Shown in pieces: positions 29,100-37,153 of a stretch of 64,000 nt of DNA. The DNA is from Geodermatophilus siccatus (lineage in GTDB: Bacteria; Actinomycetota; Actinomycetes; Mycobacteriales; Geodermatophilaceae). Made by a program: the position numbers and the translations under genes. How positions within the stretch are numbered: position 1 is the first letter of the stretch; every line of letters starts with the position of its first letter. The DNA lies in contig NZ_FNHE01000009.1 in NCBI RefSeq assembly GCF_900103785.1, forward strand, positions 204,673-268,672. The letters are read 5' to 3'. Below the pieces are notes generated by a model that was not told the origin of the DNA, made no database searches, and saw only the letters and a program-made list of their open reading frames with translations.

Positions 29100-30583
29100 G
29101 GTGTCGTTCCTTCCGGTGGGGTGGCGGGATCCGGCTGGGCGTCTGCGGCCGGGGGCTGGACGAGGGAGAGGGAGCCGCGGGAGGCGGGCAGCCCGGGTGT
29201 CGGTGCGTCGGCGAGGGCCGCGGCCCGGGCGAGCACCTCGGGCAGCTGCCGGTCCAGGAACTGCACGTCGTGGCGATCGGCGGTGACGTCGGGGTCGCGC
29301 AGCAGGGCCCGGTGCAGGGCGATGGTGGTGTGCACGCCGGGGCCCTCGACCCGCAGCTCGGCCAGGGCGCGGTCCATCCGGCGGATGGCCTGCTCCCGGT
29401 CGGGGGCCCAGACGACGAGCTTGCCCAGCAGCGAGTCGTAGTCCGGGCTCACCACGTCGCCCTGCCGGTAGCCGGTGTCGAACCGGGTCCACGGCCCGTC
29501 GGGCACCTGCAGGACGTCGAGCCGGCCGGGTGCGGGGGCGAAACCGCGGGCCGGGTCCTCGGCGTTGATGCGGCACTCGATGGCCGCACCCCGGGGGACG
29601 ATGTCGGACTGGCGCAGTTGCAGCCGCCGGCCGGCCGAGACCAGGATCTGCTCGCGGACGAGGTCCACGCCCGTGAGCAGTTCGGTGACCGGGTGCTCGA
29701 CCTGGATCCGGGCGTTCATCTCCATGAAGTACGCCGACCCGGACCCGTCGACGAGGAACTCCATGGTCCCGGCGCCGGTGTAGCCGACCGAGAGGGCGCC
29801 GTGAACCGCCAGCCGTCCGAGCTCGGCGCGCTGCTCGGGGGTGAGGTGGCCGGCCGGCCCCTCCTCGAGCAGCTTCTGGTGGCGCCGCTGCAGCGAGCAG
29901 TCCCGCTCGCCGAGGGAGACGCCGTTGCCGTGGGTGTCGCAGAGGATCTGCACCTCCACGTGCCGTGCGCCGCCCAGGTGGCGCTCGAGGTAGACGGCGG
30001 GGTCGCGGAACACCGCGCGGGCGGTGGCCCGGGTGGCGGTGAAGGCGTCGGCCAGGTCGTCGGCCTCGCGGACGACGGTCATGCCCCGCCCGCCACCGCC
30101 CGCGGCCGCCTTGATGATCAGCGGGTAGCCGATCTGCGCGGCGATCTCCCGGGCCTCGTCGACGCTGCCGACGGGCTCCACGACGCCCGGGAGCAGCGGC
30201 AGGCCGGCCTCGGCCATGAGCCGGCGGGCGGTGGCCTTGTTGCCCATCTGCTGCATGACCGCGGGGGGCGGGCCGACGAAGGTCAGCCCCTCCGCCGCGC
30301 AGATCTCGGCGAAGTCCGGGTCCTCGGAGAGGAAGCCGTACCCGGGGTGGATGGCGTCGGCGCCGGTGCGCAGGGCCGCCTCCACGATGTTGGCCACGTT
30401 GAGGTAGCTGCGCCGGGCCGGGGCCGGCCCGATGTGCACGGCCTCGTCGGCCAGGTCCACGACGGCGGAGTTGCGGTCGGAGGTCGAGTAGACGGCGACG
30501 ACCTCGATGCCCAGCTCGCGGCAGGCCCGGGCGACCCGGACGGCGATCTCGCCGCGGTTGGCGACGAGCATGCGGCCGATCAC
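29063..30583 (-). CDS. accC: Biotin carboxylase subunit of acetyl-CoA carboxylase
   Basis: 506 residues, GTG start at 30583 overlapping the accB stop (GTGA). It has MLVANRGEIAVRVARACRELG at the N-terminus, the ATP-grasp Gly-rich loop KAAAGGGGRGM, GERDCSLQRRHQKLLEE and NARIQVEHPVTE with the catalytic Glu/Arg cluster. The last ~45 residues are a Pro/Ala-rich extension. It carboxylates biotin on AccB at the expense of ATP. With accB and the fused accDA it gives a full acetyl-CoA carboxylase dedicated to the polyketide cluster. Confidence 0.95.
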   Translation of the reverse strand: MIGRMLVANRGEIAVRVARACRELGIEVVAVYSTSDRNSAVVDLADEAVHIGPAPARRSYLNVANIVEAALRTGADAIHPGYGFLSEDPDFAEICAAEGLTFVGPPPAVMQQMGNKATARRLMAEAGLPLLPGVVEPVGSVDEAREIAAQIGYPLIIKAAAGGGGRGMTVVREADDLADAFTATRATARAVFRDPAVYLERHLGGARHVEVQILCDTHGNGVSLGERDCSLQRRHQKLLEEGPAGHLTPEQRAELGRLAVHGALSVGYTGAGTMEFLVDGSGSAYFMEMNARIQVEHPVTELLTGVDLVREQILVSAGRRLQLRQSDIVPRGAAIECRINAEDPARGFAPAPGRLDVLQVPDGPWTRFDTGYRQGDVVSPDYDSLLGKLVVWAPDREQAIRRMDRALAELRVEGPGVHTTIALHRALLRDPDVTADRHDVQFLDRQLPEVLARAAALADAPTPGLPASRGSLSLVQPPAADAQPDPATPPEGTTPCPTRPSLSATS

Positions 30584-31122
30584 CGGGACCGTCCCGGAGG
30601 CCGCAGCCGCATGATCACCTGGTCGTACTCGACCGACTCGGCGTCACCCACGAGGACCTCGGCCACCACGCCCGCCTCGTCGGCGACGATCGGGTTCATC
30701 AGCTTCATCGCCTCGACGATCCCGACGGTCTGACCCTGCTCGATCTCGTCGCCGACCCGGACGAACGGGTCGGCCCCGGGTGACGGCGCCGCGTAGAAGG
30801 TGCCGACGAGCGGGGAGCGGACGGTCGCCGCCACCTCCTGCGCGGGCTCGGGGGGTGCGGTCGGCTGGGCGTCGCGGCCGCCAGGGGTCCCCTGCGCCGG
30901 GGGCGCGGGCGGTGCGACCACCCCGGCCGGCAGGGCCTCGGGGGCCCACTCGACCTCGATGGCGCGGTCGCCGTTGCGGACGGTGAGCTTGCGCAGCTCG
31001 CCGGGCAGGCTGCGCGCCAGCGCCAGGACCTCGTCGCGCAGGTCCGGGGCCTCGTCGTCCGGCCCGGTCGCGGGCGTCGCCGCGATCGTCCGCGGGGGGA
31101 ACTCACTCGCTGACACGGTCAT
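30580..31122 (-). CDS. accB: Biotin carboxyl carrier protein
   Basis: 180 residues, ATG at 31122 overlapping the accDA stop (ATGA). The N-terminal helix-rich part is followed by a Pro/Ala linker (about 68-96) and the biotinyl domain VRSPLVGTFY to the C-terminus. The biotinylated lysine is Lys140 in VEAMKLMNP. It shuttles the carboxyl group between AccC and AccDA. Confidence 0.95.
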   Translation of the reverse strand: MTVSASEFPPRTIAATPATGPDDEAPDLRDEVLALARSLPGELRKLTVRNGDRAIEVEWAPEALPAGVVAPPAPPAQGTPGGRDAQPTAPPEPAQEVAATVRSPLVGTFYAAPSPGADPFVRVGDEIEQGQTVGIVEAMKLMNPIVADEAGVVAEVLVGDAESVEYDQVIMRLRPPGRSR

Positions 31123-32828
31123 CCCTCCACGGGCTGCAGGGGGCGGTCGTCCCCGCCGATGCGCTCGAGCCGCCGGGACCGGGTGTCCAGCAGCGTGGCC
31201 ACGTCGAGGCGGCAGACGTCGTCCAGCTCGCGGACGAGTGCGCGGCGCAGCAGGCGGGCTGCCTCGGCGGGGTCGGTGTGGGCGCCACCGGGGGGCTCGG
31301 CCACCACCGAGGTGGCGATCCCGGACGCCCGCAGGTGCGCGGCGCCCAGGCGCATGGCGCGGGCGGCGGTCGGTGCGGCCACCGCCGTCCGCCAGAGGAT
31401 GGCGGCGCAGCCCTCGGGGCTGATCACCGACAGGTAGGCGTTCTGCAGGACCAGCAGCCGGTCGGAGGTGCACAGCGCGAGCGCGCCGCCGCTGCCGCCC
31501 TCCCCGGTGACCACCGACACGACGGGCACCCGGAGCCGGCTGCTGCGCATGATGATCTCGGCGATCGCGTGCGACTGGCCGCGCTCCTCGGCCTCCGGTC
31601 CGGGGTGGGCACCGGGGGTGTCGACGAGGGTGACGACCGGGAGCCCGAAGGCCTCGGCGTGGTCGAGCAGCCGCTGCGCCTTGCGGTAGCCCTCCGGGTG
31701 CGGCATCCCGAAGTTGCGGGCGATCCGCTCGCGGACCGTGTGGCCCTTCTCCTGGCCGATGGCGACGACCGTGCGGCCGCCGATCGAGGCGATCCCGCCG
31801 ACCACGGCGGGATCGTCGGCGAAGGCCCGGTCGCCGTGCAGCTCGACGAAGTCGTCGAACGCGGTGTGCAGGTAGTCCAGGGTGGTGGGCCGCTCGACGA
31901 CCCGCGCCCGCTGGACGACGTCCCACGGGTCGTCGTCGACCGCGACGTCGACCGGGCTCCCGTCGTCCTCGGCGTCGTGGGTCTCCCCGGGCGGGACGCC
32001 GGGCCCGTGCAGGGCCAGCAGGCGGGCGAGCAGCGGCCGCAGGTCGGCCCGGTTCTCCACGCGGTCGACCAGGCCGTGCGCGAGGAGGAACTCGGCGGTC
32101 TGGAAGTCGGCGGGCAGCTCGGCGCGGATGGTCTCCTGCACCACGCGCGGCCCGGCGAAACCGACGTGCGCGCCGCGCTCGCCGACCAGGACGGACGCGA
32201 GGGTCGCGAAGGAGGCCGACACCCCGCCGTAGGTGGGGTCGGTCAGCACGCACACCGAGAACAGCCCGGCCTCGCGGTGCCGGCCGAACGCCTCGCTGGC
32301 GCGGGCCATCTGGAAGAGCGAGAAGACGCCCTCCTGCATCCGGGCGCCGCCGCTGGCGCACACGGTGACCAGGGGCAGGCCGCGCTCGAGGGCCAGCTCG
32401 GCGGCGCCGCTCACCCGTCGGCCGACCTCGACGCCCATGCTGCCGCCGAGGAAGGCGAAGTCCATGACCGCGACGACCGTCTCGCACCCGCCGATGCGGG
32501 CCACGCCGACCACGACGGCCTCCGACTCACCGGAGCGGCGCGCGGCGTCGGCCAGCCGGTCGGGGTAGTCGCGCAGGTCGGTGAAGGACAGCGGGTCGGG
32601 CGCGCCCGGTTGGAACGCCACCTCCGTGAAGCTGCCCGGGTCGGTGAGCAGGACGATCCGGGCCCGCGCGCTGAGCCGGAGGTGGTGGTCGCACTCCGGG
32701 CAGACGTGCAGGTTGCGGTCGAGCCGTTTGCGGTAGAGCAGCCACCCGCAGTCGGGGCAGCTGACCCACCCCACGTGGTCGGGCGCCCCCGCGGCGGACG
32801 CGGTGGTGGTCGGCGCGGAACGTGTCAT
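31119..32828 (-). CDS. accDA: Fused acetyl-CoA carboxylase carboxyltransferase (beta-alpha)
   Basis: 569 residues. The N-terminal half is AccD-like with a zinc ribbon (Cys24, Cys27, Cys43, Cys46) and GGSMGVEVGRR, VCASGGARMQEG and TDPTYGGVSAS. The C-terminal half (from about residue 300) is AccA-like: RPTTLDYLHTAFDDFVELHGDR, EKGHTVRERIARNFGMPHPEGYRKA and GEGGSGGALAL. It transfers the carboxyl group from biotin to acetyl-CoA, making malonyl-CoA. Fused AccD-AccA subunits are known from actinobacterial polyketide loci. The ATG at 32828 has GGAGGA 5 nt upstream. Confidence 0.93.
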   Translation of the reverse strand: MTRSAPTTTASAAGAPDHVGWVSCPDCGWLLYRKRLDRNLHVCPECDHHLRLSARARIVLLTDPGSFTEVAFQPGAPDPLSFTDLRDYPDRLADAARRSGESEAVVVGVARIGGCETVVAVMDFAFLGGSMGVEVGRRVSGAAELALERGLPLVTVCASGGARMQEGVFSLFQMARASEAFGRHREAGLFSVCVLTDPTYGGVSASFATLASVLVGERGAHVGFAGPRVVQETIRAELPADFQTAEFLLAHGLVDRVENRADLRPLLARLLALHGPGVPPGETHDAEDDGSPVDVAVDDDPWDVVQRARVVERPTTLDYLHTAFDDFVELHGDRAFADDPAVVGGIASIGGRTVVAIGQEKGHTVRERIARNFGMPHPEGYRKAQRLLDHAEAFGLPVVTLVDTPGAHPGPEAEERGQSHAIAEIIMRSSRLRVPVVSVVTGEGGSGGALALCTSDRLLVLQNAYLSVISPEGCAAILWRTAVAAPTAARAMRLGAAHLRASGIATSVVAEPPGGAHTDPAEAARLLRRALVRELDDVCRLDVATLLDTRSRRLERIGGDDRPLQPVEG

Positions 32829-32856
32829 GACGTCCTCCCAGTCGCCCGGAGCCGTG

Positions 32857-33180
32857 TCACTCGGAGGACGACCAGTGGTAGAAGCGCCGGGCCATCGCGT
32901 CCTGCGGTGAGCGCCAGCCGGGGTCGTAGGCCTGGATGAACGGCCGGAGGTCCTCGCTCACGGCACGGAAGTCCGGCAGCGACTGGGCGATGCGCATCGC
33001 CTCCGACGCCGGCCGGTCGAAGTCGATGAGGTGCACGTAGATGTCGTGGAACTGGTACAGGGACCGGTTCCGCACACCGATCTCGTGCGGCATCGAGGTG
33101 GCGTCGTAGCGGCCGAAGATCTCGGCCACCTTGTCGGCGTCGGCCGGCGCCATCCTCGCGATGATCATGGTCTGGTGCAC
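32857..33180 (-). CDS. TcmI-family polyketide cyclase, first gene of the polyketide operon
   Basis: 107 residues from the GTG at 33180 (GGGAGA upstream). It is a single TcmI/WhiE-VII-like alpha-beta barrel: MHQTMIIARMAPADADKVAE, FGRYDATSMPHEIGV, FHDIYVHLIDF and a C-terminal RRFYHWSSSE. Such cyclases close late rings of aromatic polyketides. It starts the minus-strand operon that runs to about 18398, with only 28 nt to accDA. The two-domain protein near the operon end is its relative, so the locus encodes three cyclase modules in all. Confidence 0.9.
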   Translation of the reverse strand: MHQTMIIARMAPADADKVAEIFGRYDATSMPHEIGVRNRSLYQFHDIYVHLIDFDRPASEAMRIAQSLPDFRAVSEDLRPFIQAYDPGWRSPQDAMARRFYHWSSSE

Positions 33181-33564
33181 GGTGTCTCCCAGCGTCGCTG
33201 CGGCCCGGGGAGGGGCTCGGGATACGACGACGCTAGGAAGCCGGCGAAGCCGGCACATCGGCCACAGGTGCAGTTCAGGAGCACACCCCGGGGAGGGTGG
33301 GGGGTGTGCGACCGCCCCGCCCCAGGGCGCAGCAACGCCGTCCGGACGTCGGGGTCGAGTCATCCGGGGGGAGGACTCCCGGCCGCCACCAGGGCGTACG
33401 ACCCCCACCTGGAGGGGCGGAGGCCCCTACCCGGGTATGAACTCGCCGACGGCTCGTGATCGGCTCGCCCGGATCTGTGGCGACCGGCACCATGGCGGGC
33501 CTAACTTCCGGAACCGACCTGACGCTGCCCCTCACGGGGCCGGACAGGAGTGGAGCTGACACGC
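33181..33564. promoter_or_regulatory. Divergent promoter region between polyketide operon and first pseudo-receiver regulator
   Basis: About 385 bases without a gene. It must contain the promoter of the ~15-kb polyketide operon (leftward) and that of the regulator gene (rightward). It is rich in G/C runs (for example GGGGAGGGTGGGG near 33291-33305) and includes a short inverted repeat AAGCCGGCGAAGCCGGC around 33238-33254. No clear -10/-35 pair or SARP-type direct heptamers were recognised. Confidence 0.5.
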
Positions 33565-34269
33565 ATGGCCGAACCCGACGACGCCGTGTCCGCTTCAGGG
33601 GTGTCCGACGCCGATCCTCCGGTACGGGTGCTGATCTGCGACGACCACGAGGTCTTCCGGCACGGCTTGCGCGCTGTGCTCCGCCGGATCCCCGGTGTCC
33701 GCGTCGTGGCGGAGGCGGCCTGCGTCGGCGAGGCGCTGCCGCTGGCCTCCACGGCCCGACCCGACGTCACCCTGATGGGCGTCGACGGGCAGGGGCCCGT
33801 CCTGCCGGACCTGGTGCGCGAGATGACCGGCACGGGCACCCGCGTCCTGCTGCTCGGTGAGGCGGGCGCCGCCAGTGACCTGCTCGAGGTCCTGCGGGCC
33901 GGGGCGCGTGGCTACGTGCACGCGGCCGTCAGCTCGCAGCGGCTGATCGAGTGCGTCCGCGCGGTGGCCCGTGGGGAGACCGTCCTGGACGCCAACGTCA
34001 CCGGCGAGCTGCTGCACCGCCTGGACGACGTGGCGCGGTCGGGGGACGACGGGCAGCCCCGGGTGCACGGCCCGCTGACCGCCCGGCAGCAGGCGGTCGC
34101 CGAGCTCGTGGCCGAGGGCCTGACCAACGCGGAGATCGCCGAGCGGCTGGAGCTGAGCCGGGCCACCGTGAAGGGCCACATCACGGTGGCGCTGCGCCGG
34201 CTGGGCCTGCGGGACCGCACCCAGCTGGCCATCCACGTGCACCGCAGCACCCGCCCCGATCCCGGCTGA
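33565..34269 (+). CDS. Atypical NarL-type response regulator without phospho-acceptor Asp
   Basis: 234 residues from the ATG at 33565 with GGAG 9 nt upstream; the GTG at 33550 abuts its ribosome site and is less likely. The receiver has the acidic pair (ICDDHEVFRHGLRAVL), but the phosphorylation site reads DVTLMGVDGQG, with Gly where NarL/FixJ proteins have Asp. The usual Thr/Ser and Lys positions are also lost (LLGEAG, GYVHAA). The DNA-binding LuxR domain is intact: LTARQQAVAELVAEGLTNAEIAERL. It is divergent from the polyketide operon and likely controls it, perhaps by binding a product rather than by phosphorylation. No histidine kinase is nearby. Confidence 0.9.
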   Translation: MAEPDDAVSASGVSDADPPVRVLICDDHEVFRHGLRAVLRRIPGVRVVAEAACVGEALPLASTARPDVTLMGVDGQGPVLPDLVREMTGTGTRVLLLGEAGAASDLLEVLRAGARGYVHAAVSSQRLIECVRAVARGETVLDANVTGELLHRLDDVARSGDDGQPRVHGPLTARQQAVAELVAEGLTNAEIAERLELSRATVKGHITVALRRLGLRDRTQLAIHVHRSTRPDPG

Positions 34270-34321
34270 GGAGCGCCTCCCGCCGGTTGCTGAGCGGGAT
34301 GGGACCAGCCTCGCGCGACGT

Positions 34322-34343
34322 CCTGTGAAATACCTGTGAAGTA
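34322..34343 (+). repeat. 11-bp tandem direct repeat in the promoter of the second regulator
   Basis: CCTGTGAAATA (34322-34332) is followed directly by CCTGTGAAGTA (34333-34343), 10 of 11 positions identical. Exact one-turn spacing on one face of the helix is typical of activator sites such as those of SARP or LuxR-type regulators. It lies ~120 nt before the start of the second atypical regulator. The TGARRTA core slightly resembles the N-heterocycle element elsewhere in the window but lacks its TTAG part. Confidence 0.55.
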
Positions 34344-34464
34344 TCTCGACAGAACCTGCCACAACGAGGTTAGAGTCACTCCAGTCCGGAGGAGACGGAC
34401 GCGTGTCGGAACTGCCGGTCCGTCGGGCGGGAGCATCTACGGGTCGGACACAGGGGGGAACGAC

Positions 34465-35253
34465 ATGGACCAATCCGTGGTTGCTGGGGGAACGGGCCTG
34501 GTAGGGGACCTGCGACAGCGGGCGGAGGGCCCCGTGCCCGCGCCCCGGTCCGGCGGGCCCGTGCCCGTCCGACCGCATGCCGTCCGCCCGCCGACGAGTC
34601 TGGTCTGCGTGCTCCTCTGCGAGGACCGCGAGGTGTTCCGCACCGGGCTGCGGGTGGTCCTGGAGGCCGAACCGGACATGGCGGTCGTCGCCGAGACCGC
34701 CCACCTCCCCGAGGCCCTCGAGGCGGCCGAGGGCGAGGGCGCCGTCGTCGTCGTCGTCCGGCAGGGTCTGGTCGCCGGCGACGCCCTCCCGCTGCTGCGC
34801 ACCCTCTGCCGGCAGAACACCGCCGTCCTCGTGCTCGCCGAGCCGGAGACGGACTCCGAGCACGAGCTGGTCGAGATCCTGCGTGCCGGCGTCCGCGGCT
34901 ACCTGCCCCGGCGCTCGGGGGCGCAGCGGCTCGTCGACGGCGTGCGGGCGCTGGCCCGTGACGAGGCCGCGCTCGACTCCGCGGCCACCAGCCACCTGGT
35001 GCGCCACCTGACGACCGGGTCGCAACCGCGGTCGGCTCCCGAACTGCGGCCCCTCGACCGGCTGACCGACCGGCAGCGCGAGGTCGCCGAGCTGGTGGCC
35101 CAGGGGCTGAGCAACGAGGAGATCGCCGGGCGGCTGTTCCTCAGCCTGGCGACGGTGAAGAGCCACCTGACGACGTCGATGCGCCGCCTCTCCGTCCGCT
35201 CGCGGACCGAGCTGGCCATCCTGGTCACGCGGGGGAACTCCCCGGCCGCATGA
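34465..35253 (+). CDS. Second atypical NarL-type response regulator, paralogue of the preceding gene
   Basis: 262 residues from the ATG at 34465, which follows a GGGGGG site; the frame is open further upstream but low-complexity. After a ~50-residue N-terminal extension the receiver begins VCVLLCEDREVFRTGLRVVL. The phospho-acceptor position reads AVVVVVRQG, with Arg instead of Asp, and the Lys near GYLPRRSG is Arg. The LuxR domain is LTDRQREVAELVAQGLSNEEIAGRL, then LATVKSHLTTSMRRL. It is closely related to the preceding regulator, so the pair arose by duplication. Regulation by phosphorylation is unlikely for both. Confidence 0.9.
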   Translation: MDQSVVAGGTGLVGDLRQRAEGPVPAPRSGGPVPVRPHAVRPPTSLVCVLLCEDREVFRTGLRVVLEAEPDMAVVAETAHLPEALEAAEGEGAVVVVVRQGLVAGDALPLLRTLCRQNTAVLVLAEPETDSEHELVEILRAGVRGYLPRRSGAQRLVDGVRALARDEAALDSAATSHLVRHLTTGSQPRSAPELRPLDRLTDRQREVAELVAQGLSNEEIAGRLFLSLATVKSHLTTSMRRLSVRSRTELAILVTRGNSPAA

Positions 35254-35507
35254 CGGGGGGCGCCGTCCCCCCGCAGGTTCGGGACGGGGCCGCGGACGCC
35301 GCGGGCCGGCTCCACTCCCGCGCTGTTCCCGGCACCTCCGCGCTGCTGCAACGGCGCGGGAGCGGGTGGAACAGCGGGGCAGCCCGGAGCCCGGTGAGGA
35401 ACAGGCCCGTCGATCCCGAGGAGGGCGGGTCGCAGCCGGACGTCACTGTGAGCGGCGCGACGGTTGCATCGCGGAATGGACGACCCCGTCGCGGCGATGG
35501 ACTACCC

Positions 35508-36593
35508 GTGGACCTGTTCTCTCCTGTGGACCTGGGCGACATCGAGCTCGCCAACCGCGTCGTCATGGCTCCGCTGACCCGCATGCGCTCCGGCGCCTCC
35601 GGCGTCCCCGGGGACCTCGTCGTCGAGCACTACCGGCAGCGCGCCGGCGTCGGGTTGATCATCACCGAGGGCACCTACCCGAACCACGAGGGCCAGGCCT
35701 TCGTCGGCCAGCCGGGCATCGTCACCGACGAGCAGGTCGAGGGCTGGCGCCGCGTGGCCGAGGCCGTGCACGCACGGGGCGGCAAGATCGTGATGCAGGT
35801 GATGCACGGCGGCCGGGTGACCCACCCCGACGTCAACGGCGGCCGCCGCGTCGTGGCCCCGAGCGCGATCGCGATCGACGGCGAGGGCCACACCGAGAAG
35901 GGCAAGCAGCCCTACCCGGTGCCGCACGCGCTCACCGTCGACGAGGCGCGGCAGACCCTGCAGGACTTCGTCTCCGCCGCCAAGCGGGCCATCGAGGCCG
36001 GCCTGGACGGCGTGGAGATCCACGGGGCCAACGGCTACCTGCTGCACGAGTTCCTCTCGCCGGCGTCCAACCAGCGCACCGACGAGTACGGCGGCACCCC
36101 GGAGAACCGGGCGCGATTCGTCGTCCAGGTGGTGACGGCGGTGGCCGCGGCGGTCGGCGCCGGCAAGGTGGGCCTGCGGATCTCGCCCGAGCACAACATC
36201 CAGGACGCCTACGAGACCGACCGGGACGACGTCCGCGCCACCTACGGTGCGCTGCTCGACCAGCTGCGCCCGCTGGGCCTGGCCTACCTGTCGGTGCTGC
36301 ACTCCGACCCGGCCGGTGAGCTGGTGCAGGAGCTGCGCGAGCGTTTCGCCGGGCCGCTGGTCGCCAACAGCGGCTTCGGCTCGGTCACCACGCGCGAGGA
36401 GGCGGTGCGCCTGATCGAGGCCGCGCACGCCGACGCCGTGGCCGTGGGTCGAGCCGTCATCGCCAACCCCGACCTGGTCGAGCGCTGGAGGGGCGAGCAC
36501 CCGGAGAACGAGCCGAAGGCGCACCTCTTCTACGCGCCCGGCGCCGAGGGCTACACCGACTACCCGACCCTCGAGGCGCTGCGCGCCGGCTGA
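35508..36593 (+). CDS. Old Yellow Enzyme family ene-reductase
   Basis: 361 residues from the GTG at 35508; upstream frame is low-complexity. It has MDLFSPVDLGDIELANRVVMAP at the N-terminus (split here as residues 1-20 and 21-22), LTRMRSG, GLIITEGTYPN, MHGGRV, the substrate-binding His-x-x-Asn in EIHGANGYLLHEFLSP, and the FMN phosphate site NSGFGSVTTREEA. It is the N-ethylmaleimide reductase/xenobiotic reductase subgroup, which reduces activated alkenes with NADPH and FMN in the cytosol. It lies after the regulator genes, but with its own probable promoter. A link to polyketide tailoring is possible but unproven. Confidence 0.93.
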   Translation: MDLFSPVDLGDIELANRVVMAPLTRMRSGASGVPGDLVVEHYRQRAGVGLIITEGTYPNHEGQAFVGQPGIVTDEQVEGWRRVAEAVHARGGKIVMQVMHGGRVTHPDVNGGRRVVAPSAIAIDGEGHTEKGKQPYPVPHALTVDEARQTLQDFVSAAKRAIEAGLDGVEIHGANGYLLHEFLSPASNQRTDEYGGTPENRARFVVQVVTAVAAAVGAGKVGLRISPEHNIQDAYETDRDDVRATYGALLDQLRPLGLAYLSVLHSDPAGELVQELRERFAGPLVANSGFGSVTTREEAVRLIEAAHADAVAVGRAVIANPDLVERWRGEHPENEPKAHLFYAPGAEGYTDYPTLEALRAG

Positions 36594-36610
36594 ACGAGGA
36601 CCCACTGCAC

Positions 36611-36648
36611 AGCAGGGCCCGGCGGCGCCGTTGCCGCCGGGCCCTGCT
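36611..36648. terminator. Intrinsic terminator hairpin
   Basis: A perfect 16-bp stem (36611-36626 with 36633-36648) around a 6-nt loop, directly downstream of the ene-reductase. Confidence 0.88.
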
Positions 36649-36654
36649 GCGTCC

Positions 36655-36929
36655 TCAGGCGGTGCGGCTCGGGGGCCGGCGCGGTGCCCGCCTCGACGAG
36701 GGCGTCGACCGGGGCGGGGCGGCCGAAGAGCCAGCCCTGGCCGCCGTCCACGCCCAGGGACTGCAGGACGGCGTGCGCGGCCGCCGTCTCCACGCCCTCG
36801 GCGACGATGCATCGTCCGGGTGGTCCCGTCGACGCGGCTGAGGAACGCCACGCTGAGGCCGAGCGTGCGGCGCGCCGTCCGCAGCAGCTGGGCGATCTGC
36901 GCCTCCGCGGCCGAACGATCCCGTTGCAC
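36655..36929 (-). pseudogene. Remnant of a GAF-EAL cyclic-di-GMP phosphodiesterase with a large internal deletion
   Basis: From a GTG at 36929 (GGGGGG upstream) the frame encodes the start of a GAF sensor domain: AEAQIAQLLRTARRTLGLSV, then AFLSRVDGTTRTM. At about 36803-36816 the sequence jumps, in another frame, to the end of an EAL domain: IVAEGVETAAAHAVLQSLGV, then QGWLFGRPAPVDALVEAG. The C-terminal part matches the conserved EAL end (VAEGVE...G.QG.LFG.P). About 350 residues of sensor and catalytic core are therefore missing and the product cannot be active. The junction coincides with a 14-bp palindrome GACGATGCATCGTC. Confidence 0.8.
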
Positions 36930-37153
36930 GTGCCCCCCAGTGGACGTCCCTGTCCACGTGATCGGCACCCTGGGCCCCCGGCGGTACGGGATCGGCCGGA
37001 TCGGGGTGCGTCGCACCCGCAGGGGTCGGGGCGGCCGGCCGTCCGGCGCCCGCCTCGGGCGGACGCCGACTCGCCGCGCCGAGTGTCGGGCCGGGCGATC
37101 CGGCGGGACAGTCAGGAGGGTCCCCACTCGCTCGTCGACCCCCGGAGGTCGAG

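Noticed and set aside
36560..36793. Independent 77-residue gene
   Set aside because: It is the EAL C-terminal fragment of the deleted GAF-EAL gene read on through the neighbouring terminator.
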